Assembly: GCA_017649745.1 (NCBI GenBank)
Contig: JAGCGE010000299.1
Coordinates: 1 to 8,849, forward strand
Direction of reading: 5' to 3'
Source: Clostridiales bacterium
GTDB lineage: Bacteria; Bacillota_A; Clostridia; Saccharofermentanales; Saccharofermentanaceae
DNA length: 8,849 bases
The notes beneath the pieces are model-generated. The model had not been told where the DNA came from and did no database searches. It was given only the letters and a program-made list of their open reading frames with translations. The position numbers were made by a program, and so were the translations under genes. Positions 4,909-8,849 of the stretch are shown here, in pieces. Numbering within the stretch: position 1 is the stretch's first letter; every line of letters begins with the position of its first letter.

Positions 4909-5143
4909 TATTTTCCCAACTGATGAAAGAAGTCCAGAAAGTCTTAAGAGACGAGTTGACCATTTGAAAGATATGAACGTTAAAGAGCTTTCTAGGTGGA
5001 TTCTAAGTCATGCTGTGTTATGCTGTAATATTTGTGAAAACAAGAAGCAGTGCACTAAACGATACCCGATTTATCCTTCAAATGGAACGTGTGTTCAGGG
5101 TATTGAAGAGTGGCTTAATAAGCAGACCGGTATTTATGACTGA
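4901..5143 (+). CDS. Small Cys-rich phage protein (80 aa)
   Basis: ATG 4901 follows GAAGGAGAAAGAAAAG. After an acidic-basic helical N-terminus, residues 41-64 carry Cys41, Cys42, Cys45, Cys51 and Cys64 (CCNICENKKQC...GTC), followed by VQGIEEWLNKQ. The pattern C-x2-3-C-x5-C-x12-C followed by x2-GI-x2-WL is one I associate with small phage proteins that probably bind zinc; no function is known to me. Its TGA stop (5141-5143) is again part of a CTGATATTT copy, directly followed by GGAGGG for the next gene. It lies between two other Cys-rich genes, so the three may have related roles. Confidence 0.8.
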   Translation: MADIFPTDERSPESLKRRVDHLKDMNVKELSRWILSHAVLCCNICENKKQCTKRYPIYPSNGTCVQGIEEWLNKQTGIYD

Positions 5144-5160
5144 TATTTTGGAGGGTAACA

Positions 5161-5385
5161 ATGTATGAGCCAAGAGAAGAATGCCCGTGTCATTACTGTG
5201 ATACTCATACCTCTACTTGTCATAGTGAATGTGATCGCTATGCTGGTTGGAAAGAACGGCACGAGGAGAAACGCCGCAAAAAGGCTGAACGAACGAGAAC
5301 TGACAAAGAGTGCGACGGCTATAGCGTCAGTCTTAACATATCTTTGGAAAAACACAAAAGATACCATCAAAGAAAGGGGCACTGA
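5161..5385 (+). CDS. CPCxxC-CHxxC small phage protein (74 aa)
   Basis: ATG 5161 follows TTTTGGAGGGTAACA. Residues 8-24 read C-P-C-x2-C-x6-C-H-x2-C, followed by DRYAGWKERHEEKRRKK. From memory this is a recurring small protein of clostridial phages, usually hypothetical, with the order CPC..C......CHS.C..Y..W followed by a basic helix. The five Cys and His21 can form a compact zinc site, and the basic helix could contact nucleic acid (inference). The TGA stop (5383-5385) is part of the junction word directly before the next ATG (5391). An overlapping frame from 5165 to 5398 also stays open, but its hydrophobic segment is expected from the Cys/His-rich codons read one base off. Confidence 0.88.
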   Translation: MYEPREECPCHYCDTHTSTCHSECDRYAGWKERHEEKRRKKAERTRTDKECDGYSVSLNISLEKHKRYHQRKGH

Positions 5386-5390
5386 TATTT

Positions 5391-5603
5391 ATGAGTAGCT
5401 TTATGAGAACTGTAGAAAGAGAAAAGTTGAGAAATGCAATGAAGGGAGAAAAGGTGCGTAAGGTTAATAAGCATCTTAAGACCTGGTATAAGGCATATCT
5501 CGAGAAGAAGCACGAGTATTTGCAGAAGAAGAGAGAGTCTGGTTATACTGCAGAAACTCGGCGTGAGTATGAAAAGAGGCTCAGAAGCAGAAGAGGAGCC
5601 TGA
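5391..5603 (+). CDS. Small basic helical protein (70 aa)
   Basis: ATG 5391 directly abuts CTGATATTT; the ribosome binding site is the less typical AAAGGGGCA. The product is 70 residues with about 25 Lys/Arg, almost no hydrophobic core, and predicted to be helical throughout (MSSFMRTVEREKLRNAMKGE, then LKTWYKAYLEKKHEYLQKKR). It may bind nucleic acid or be a structural helix; no family is recognised. Its TGA stop (5601-5603) belongs to another junction word, but here no ATG follows and a structured noncoding gap begins instead. Confidence 0.7.
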   Translation: MSSFMRTVEREKLRNAMKGEKVRKVNKHLKTWYKAYLEKKHEYLQKKRESGYTAETRREYEKRLRSRRGA

Positions 5604-5700
5604 TATTTACTAGGGGAACCGGTCAGGTTCAATGTATCATGGGTGGGATTGACCGGCAGACTACTTGAGAGCAAAGCGGGCATAGGGTAGTCATTAAAGA
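5604..5700 (+). ncRNA. Possible structured RNA or leader (two hairpins)
   Basis: This is the only sizeable noncoding gap in the window. Arms 5619-5625 (CCGGTCA) and 5650-5656 (TGACCGG) pair over 7 bp and extend by wobble pairs toward 5630/5645 with one mismatch. Arms 5659-5666 (GACTACTT) and 5685-5692 (GGGTAGTC) pair over 8 bp with two wobbles. The gap follows a CTGATATTT copy and ends at the AAAGGAGG site of the gene at 5715. It is visibly more GC-rich than nearby junctions. It could be a small RNA, a 5' leader controlling the next gene, or remains of a lost gene. I could not match it to a known riboswitch class. Confidence 0.45.
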
Positions 5701-5714
5701 AAGGAGGAATAAAT

Positions 5715-5990
5715 ATGCCACCGAAAAAGTATAAGTACTTGCAAAGCGCTACTTATTACTGCAAACTAGGAGACGGTAGTTATGTTCCTATAAAATTTAT
5801 AGAAAATTTTGAAGATATTCCCAATCCCATTAGTCGAGGTAAGATGAGATTAAAGTATAGAAGGCAGCTTAAAAAGAAGTATAAGAAAGGTCGTGTAGCT
5901 GCTTGTAAAACTATGTGGTCTATGAAGGCGGTTATGCATAAACTTCCTGATATGGCATCTTACTATCCGACTGATATTTTAAAGGAGTAA
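5715..5990 (+). CDS. Basic protein of unknown function (91 aa)
   Basis: ATG 5715 follows AAAGAAAGGAGGAATAAAT, one of the best sites in the window. The product starts with a basic, aromatic segment (MPPKKYKYLQSATYYCKLGD), then a likely strand-rich part (SYVPIKFIENFEDIP) and a strongly basic helix (about 50-65, MRLKYRRQLKKKYKKGR). There is no membrane helix or metal motif, and I recognise no family. The charge suggests nucleic-acid contact (inference). The last codons (TDILKE) are encoded by CTGATATTTTAAAGGAG, so the junction word and the next gene's ribosome binding site both lie in its frame. It is the gene directly downstream of the structured gap and so the likeliest to be controlled by it. 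Confidence 0.75.
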   Translation: MPPKKYKYLQSATYYCKLGDGSYVPIKFIENFEDIPNPISRGKMRLKYRRQLKKKYKKGRVAACKTMWSMKAVMHKLPDMASYYPTDILKE

Positions 5991-5997
5991 TGTTTTT

Positions 5998-6255
5998 ATG
6001 CTAAACGACATTTTTGTAGATGCATTACTTGCTAATTGTTTTGAATCAATGTTTCATAAAGGAGGTGTAAGCATGAGCGGAATATTGACTGGTGATAATT
6101 ATAACGATCATGTAAAACTGGATCATAAGATCGATGATATTCTTATAAGAATTAAAAGAATCGAAGAGGGATATAGAAGAATCGGAGCAATGATTGAAGA
6201 GCTTGGTAAAAAGATGGATTCTAATGAAGACTCTCGTAAAGCTGAGGAGGACTGA
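5998..6255 (+). CDS. Small coiled-coil protein with two possible starts
   Basis: From ATG 5998 (ribosome binding site AAAGGAG, spacing 10) the product is 85 residues; from the in-frame ATG 6073 (AAAGGAGGTG, spacing 7) it is 60 residues. The internal site is the better one. The extra N-terminus (MLNDIFVDALLANCFESMFH) is amphipathic. The common part contains heptad-like helices (VKLDHKIDDILIRIKRIEEG and GAMIEELGKKMDSNE), probably a short coiled coil. I recognise no family. Either both forms are made, or the true gene is the short one and the first 25 codons are leader. The TGA stop is part of a junction word next to the ATG at 6261. Confidence 0.7.
   Translation: MLNDIFVDALLANCFESMFHKGGVSMSGILTGDNYNDHVKLDHKIDDILIRIKRIEEGYRRIGAMIEELGKKMDSNEDSRKAEED
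6058..6075 (+). promoter_or_regulatory. Strong internal ribosome binding site
   Basis: AAAGGAGGTG at 6058-6067 is followed after seven bases (counted from GGAGG) by an in-frame ATG at 6073. It is closer to ideal than the site for the upstream start at 5998, so a 60-residue product starting here is likely. Confidence 0.6.
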
Positions 6256-6260
6256 TATTT

Positions 6261-6566
6261 ATGAAAAAATACAAATATTTAGGACATAATATTACTCATG
6301 ATTATTATTGTATTTTAAAATCACCATATTCGTTTAATGATTTGCAAATACATGTTGAAAAAATTGAAAATGACGACTTTATTCATGTCAGCAGAGGCTG
6401 GGGCGGCATAATTTCTGAACAAAGTTTTGTTAAAACTGTTTTAAAGAATAATCCTAGACGCTTTGAACTTAGAACTCCGCTTAAATTTTCTGGAGCCGAT
6501 TATGATTGGGGTCATGAGTATGGTTGGGACATTAAAATTGATGAAATAATTGAAATGGAGGGCTGA
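6261..6566 (+). CDS. Small protein of unknown function (101 aa)
   Basis: ATG 6261 directly follows GAGGAGGACTGATATTT, where the ribosome binding site lies in the previous gene's last codons. The product is 101 residues, rich in aromatic and acidic residues (HDYYCILKSPYSFNDLQIHV, GWGGIISEQSF, then DYDWGHEYGWDIKIDEI). It looks strand-rich and soluble, with no membrane segment or metal motif. I recognise no family. It is bracketed by two almost identical junctions (CTGATATTTATG on both sides), as if the gene were a cassette between linkers. Confidence 0.75.
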   Translation: MKKYKYLGHNITHDYYCILKSPYSFNDLQIHVEKIENDDFIHVSRGWGGIISEQSFVKTVLKNNPRRFELRTPLKFSGADYDWGHEYGWDIKIDEIIEMEG

Positions 6567-6571
6567 TATTT

Positions 6572-6799
6572 ATGTTTATTGAACTTCATCACCTTCCTAA
6601 TGAGGAATATGAGGAAGGTTACGCTATTCTTTTTAATGTTAACAAAATTACTTTTGTAGAGGACACGGCAATAAGCGATGAATACCCGGAGAGTTGTAGA
6701 GTTTATACTTCTGATAACTGCTGGTTTTATGTTCAGGAATCTTATGACGTTGTTAAGAGTATGATAAGGGAGGCAATAAACAATGTTCGGAATTCTTAA
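6572..6799 (+). CDS. Small strand-rich phage protein, FlbD-like pattern
   Basis: ATG 6572 follows GGAGGGCTGATATTT. The product is 75 residues with the order MFIELHHL...ILFNVNKITFVEDTA...SCRVYTSDNCWFYVQESYDVVKSMI. This layout (short N-terminal strand, N-x-x-x-I-x-x-V, a variable loop, a strand, then V-x-E-S-x-x-x-V-x-x-x-I) is shared by many small phage proteins and resembles the FlbD-type fold; the likeness is from memory and only at pattern level. Its role in phages is unknown to me. The last 17 bases overlap the next gene, whose GGGAGG lies inside this frame, so the two are likely coupled. This junction lacks the CTGATATTT word. Confidence 0.75.
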   Translation: MFIELHHLPNEEYEEGYAILFNVNKITFVEDTAISDEYPESCRVYTSDNCWFYVQESYDVVKSMIREAINNVRNS

Positions 6800-6989
6800 A
6801 GTTTATGATGTTGAAGTATCTTACAAAGATTTAAGAAACATCATTCATGTCAAAGCTTCCTCAAGAAAAAAGGCTAAGAAAACAGCAAGGCAATTCTGGG
6901 AGCCATACTTGTCGAAGTATGATACTAGCTGGCCTGAGGCTAAGAAAGAATTCAAGTATAAGATTGTTGGTAAAAGGAGGGTTAAATAA
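6783..6989 (+). CDS. Small basic protein of unknown function (68 aa)
   Basis: ATG 6783 follows GGGAGGCAATAAACA and overlaps the previous gene. The product is 68 residues: a likely strand-turn-strand (LKVYDVEVSYKDLRNIIHVK), a basic helix (ASSRKKAKKTARQFWEPYL), and a basic end (YKIVGKRRVK). The order of two strands, then a helix with A-x2-(R/K)KKA, is reminiscent of small phage proteins that pack a beta hairpin against one helix; function unknown. Stop TAA 6987-6989 is followed by TTT and the ATG of the next gene, an AT-rich junction similar in layout to, but not matching, the CTGATATTT word. Confidence 0.72.
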   Translation: MFGILKVYDVEVSYKDLRNIIHVKASSRKKAKKTARQFWEPYLSKYDTSWPEAKKEFKYKIVGKRRVK

Positions 6990-6992
6990 TTT

Positions 6993-8114
6993 ATGACAAG
7001 TCTTAAAGATCTGGAGAAATCTTTAAAACTTATCCGAGATAATAGTATTTATGGATTGCCTATGTATAAGCTTGACGATAAGACTTACGAGTATTGCCGA
7101 AATGACGCAATAGATACGTATAGATATTTTGCTGAGTATATGGGCATTAAAGCTTTAGTTGAACCAGTAGGGGAATCAAGGAGGGATAATATGGCTAATA
7201 ATTGGTTAGAAATGGCAAAAGAAGGGCACTTTTATGCAATTGACGATGAAGGTAATGTAGTTGATTTTGGTAAAGCGTGGGTTTGCGAAGTTGAAACTTG
7301 CATTGGCTGCGAACCGGAGGTAACCCTTAGAGTAACTCCTAGAAAAGTTATGAAAAACGAGGGAGCTAGCGCTCATAGTTTTGAAAGAGAGTGTATTGAA
7401 TACCATGCTCTTAAGCGTATTAATGAAGAAAATCAGGAACTTAATAGAAGGCTCAAAAAAGAAAATGAAGAGCTTAGACAGCAGCTTGCTAATTATGAAT
7501 CTGACTCCATAAAATATGCTGATAATGATCCTAAGGCAGTGTATCTTCCTCTTTCGACACGCAGAAGCTACGGTAAAACAAAAATGTTAAAGGAGATGCT
7601 TAATAGTATGTATGGCACTAAAGCTTTTAAATATGATATTAAGAAAGTAATCTTTTCCGGTCCGTGCACGATTGTCTTTTGGCAGGATGGAGCCAAGACT
7701 ATGGTAAGAGCTCAGGAAAACGAGACGGTTGAAGATAAGGAAAAAGGCCTTGCTATGGCTATTGCTAAGAGAGTATATGGCGATAAGGGTAACTACAATA
7801 ATGTCTTCAAGAGATGGATCTATGGCGAGGACTGGAAGAAGAAAGAGCGGATTGTCAAGAAGGCCATTAAGCTTGCTAAAAAGAATGGCGATGATAAGCA
7901 GGCTGATATTTTGAAGAACATCATGGAAGCTAATCTTGCTTATGCATTTGACGTAGCAGTTAAGTATATTGAGAATAGCGAAGATACTGAACTCGTTAAG
8001 ACGGTCAAGAAAATTAAAGAAAAGATTGACGACGCCATGTCCATTGGCTTTAAAGGTAAGCGTAAAGACATGGGCATAATTGATGAAGCTGCCGATCCTA
8101 TTGAGGAGGACTGA
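6993..8114 (+). CDS. Multi-module phage protein (373 aa)
   Basis: ATG 6993 follows AAAAGGAGGG with a long spacer (12 bases). Four parts are visible. Residues 1-66 include YEYCRNDAIDTYRYFAEYMG. Residues 67-135 begin at an internal in-frame ATG (7191) with its own strong ribosome binding site. Residues about 136-168 form a Leu/Glu coiled coil (INEENQELNRRLKKENEEL). Residues about 217-277 (VIFSGPCTIVFWQDGAKTMV, then EKGLAMAIAKRVYGDKGNY...FKRW) match, from memory, a small domain frequent as a stand-alone protein in Firmicutes phages. The helical end (280-373) has in-frame CTGATATTTT at 7903. The length is unusual next to its neighbours, so a fusion of cassettes is likely. Function unknown. Confidence 0.8.
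   Translation: MTSLKDLEKSLKLIRDNSIYGLPMYKLDDKTYEYCRNDAIDTYRYFAEYMGIKALVEPVGESRRDNMANNWLEMAKEGHFYAIDDEGNVVDFGKAWVCEVETCIGCEPEVTLRVTPRKVMKNEGASAHSFERECIEYHALKRINEENQELNRRLKKENEELRQQLANYESDSIKYADNDPKAVYLPLSTRRSYGKTKMLKEMLNSMYGTKAFKYDIKKVIFSGPCTIVFWQDGAKTMVRAQENETVEDKEKGLAMAIAKRVYGDKGNYNNVFKRWIYGEDWKKKERIVKKAIKLAKKNGDDKQADILKNIMEANLAYAFDVAVKYIENSEDTELVKTVKKIKEKIDDAMSIGFKGKRKDMGIIDEAADPIEED
7178..7193 (+). promoter_or_regulatory. Strong internal ribosome binding site
   Basis: AAGGAGGG at 7178-7185 is followed after five bases by an in-frame ATG at 7191, which would start a 307-residue product beginning MANNWLEMAK. Spacing is better than for the annotated start at 6993. Confidence 0.55.
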
Positions 8115-8119
8115 TATTT

Positions 8120-8317
8120 ATGGGCGATACCGAAAAGAAGTCATTACTAGAATTTGATGAAATGGATGCAATCCAAACATTGGAAAGTATGATATGGCCT
8201 GCTCAAAGAGGTGACACACTTAGCTATACGCATATGGTTATGAATATGTCTCTACATATGGCGATCAATGCTTTGAGAGAAAAATGGTTGGCAAAGCACA
8301 GATTAAAGGAGGACTGA
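8120..8317 (+). CDS. Small helical protein of unknown function (65 aa)
   Basis: ATG 8120 directly follows GAGGAGGACTGATATTT. The product is 65 residues with an acidic start (MGDTEKKSLLEFDEMDAIQT), a Met-rich centre (YTHMVMNMSLHMAINALREK) and a basic end. It is probably two helices; no membrane segment is clear. From memory the order A-I-x2-L-x3-I...LS...H-x2-A-I-x-A-L-R-x-K occurs in small hypothetical phage proteins, without a known role. Both ends are junction words: it is bracketed by GGAGGACTGATATTT at left and AAAGGAGGACTGATATTTT at right. Confidence 0.75.
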   Translation: MGDTEKKSLLEFDEMDAIQTLESMIWPAQRGDTLSYTHMVMNMSLHMAINALREKWLAKHRLKED

Positions 8318-8323
8318 TATTTT

Positions 8324-8635
8324 ATGATGTATTGTAGTAAAGCATTTGAATTATCTGGAGAAGCTGTGGCTATAACTGACCTTAAGAAAATGATTGTAAG
8401 CAAAATAGAAGAAGATGTAGCAAATGGGCGAGATTACACTGCTATTGAATTTGCTGGATATTCTTCTACTGTTAGAAATGCTATTCTTGATTGGCTGCAT
8501 AGCTTTAAGTATAAAACTACTTTAGAAAAGTGGAATGACTCTCGAAGCGGCTGGAGTGGTGAATGGCTTAGTATTATTTGGGCTGAACTGGATGAATATG
8601 GTAACCGTGTTAAGGCCGAATGGAAGGAGGGCTGA
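8324..8635 (+). CDS. Small acidic protein of unknown function (103 aa)
   Basis: ATG 8324 follows AAAGGAGGACTGATATTTT; the adjacent ATG at 8327 is an equal alternative one residue shorter. The product is 103 residues with helices around 18-33 (TDLKKMIVSKIEEDVANG) and 50-62, and a Trp-rich end (WNDSRSGWSGEWLSIIWAEL). It looks soluble. I recognise no family. Its TGA (8633-8635) is again part of a junction word that leads into the next ATG. Confidence 0.75.
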   Translation: MMYCSKAFELSGEAVAITDLKKMIVSKIEEDVANGRDYTAIEFAGYSSTVRNAILDWLHSFKYKTTLEKWNDSRSGWSGEWLSIIWAELDEYGNRVKAEWKEG

Positions 8636-8641
8636 TATTTT

Positions 8642-8849
8642 ATGAGTAAGTGTCAAGAAATTATTGAAAAAGCTAATAATCCTTACATGTCAGAATGGAC
8701 ATGCGAGACAGTCTTTGATATTCTAGACTTCCAGATTAGAAAAATTGTTCATAAAGATTATGAAAAGGGCGATGATTGGTATACTGGAACTTTTTATATA
8801 TCTGAGGTTTATTATGCCATTTTCTTGAAGAGGTCAAAGGCATATATCG
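8642..8849 (+). CDS. Unknown protein, 3' end outside the window
   Basis: ATG 8642 follows AAGGAGGGCTGATATTTT, and the frame is open to the window edge (69 full codons). The visible part is helical and acidic-aromatic (MSKCQEIIEKANNPYMSEWT, then FDILDFQIRKIVHKDYEKGD and WYTGTFYISEVYYAIF). No membrane segment or motif is recognised, and the C-terminus is missing. The junction is of the same kind as that of the two preceding genes. Confidence 0.75.
   Translation, partial: MSKCQEIIEKANNPYMSEWTCETVFDILDFQIRKIVHKDYEKGDDWYTGTFYISEVYYAIFLKRSKAYI

Larger units (their letters stand above)
4905..8641 (+). repeat. Dispersed gene-junction word CTGATATTT
   Basis: Within this span CTGATATTT begins at 4905, 5140, 5382, 5600, 5971, 6252, 6563, 7903, 8111, 8314 and 8632; three further copies begin at 408, 1710 and 1956. 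In nine copies the TGA is the stop codon of a gene. In six (5382, 6252, 6563, 8111, 8314, 8632) the next ATG begins at once or after one T, giving the composite GGAGGRCTGATATTTATG where the ribosome binding site is canonical. At 5140 and 5971 the word precedes the ribosome binding site instead. The copy at 7903 lies inside a gene. I found no reverse-complement copy by eye. With this base composition about 0.05 copies per strand would be expected by chance (rough estimate). Confidence 0.9.

Noticed and set aside
4918..4940. Hammerhead-like core (CTGATGA ... GAAA)
   Set aside because: No stem II can form between the two core parts, and the bases are explained by the coding frame at 4901.
5636..5660. 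T-box-like string GGGTGG...ACCGG in the structured gap
   Set aside because: The T-box bulge sequence (UGGNACCGCG) is not matched, and no specifier stem or terminator/antiterminator pair can be seen.
7729..7914. Additional small + strand frame (61 codons)
   Set aside because: It lies wholly within the 6993 gene in another frame, has no ribosome binding site, and shows no recognisable content.
1..8849. tRNA genes, insertion sequences, attachment sites or a replication origin
   Set aside because: I looked for tRNA cloverleaf elements, inverted-repeat-flanked transposase genes and iterons and saw none that could be supported.

Overview
The window looks like part of a bacteriophage (or prophage / phage-plasmid) genome from a low-to-medium GC Firmicute, most plausibly a gut or rumen clostridial (Lachnospiraceae-like) host. 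The grounds are: every gene lies on the + strand; genes are very small and packed with overlaps or gaps of a few bases; ribosome binding sites are strong AAAGGAGG-type; and several small proteins have patterns I associate with clostridial phages (a CPCxxC...CHxxC protein, a VIFSGPCTIVFWQDG domain, a DUF6353-like membrane protein). No capsid, terminase, integrase or replication gene is visible, so the phage assignment is inference. No stretch longer than about 300 bases lacks a gene.

Region 1 (1-2687) is a run of eight small genes, most encoding single-pass or two-pass membrane proteins with charged or coiled-coil tails. Several are separated by hairpins followed by a T-rich stretch, and the next ribosome binding site follows almost at once. 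These look like partial terminators or attenuators inside one long operon.

Region 2 (2688-4730) starts with the strongest terminator hairpin of the window. It holds a small soluble protein, a secreted lipoprotein with a Pro/Thr-rich wall-spanning linker, and a 286-residue protein of unknown function. Gene starts at 1224, 2775 and 3870 share a TTTTGACATATT(T) block just before the ribosome binding site.

Region 3 (4708-8849) is a string of small genes, the first three Cys-rich. Many of its junctions are built from one word, CTGATATTT, whose TGA is usually the stop codon of the upstream gene and which usually abuts the next ATG. I count 14 perfect copies on the + strand and none on the - strand by eye. 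One copy precedes the only sizeable noncoding gap (5604-5714), which can fold into two hairpins and may be a small structured RNA. The largest gene (6993-8114) looks like a chain of fused phage modules with an internal start site.

The most notable signal is this strand-specific junction word. It could be a phage promoter or RNA-processing element, or a linker at which gene cassettes are exchanged. The sequence alone does not decide between these.
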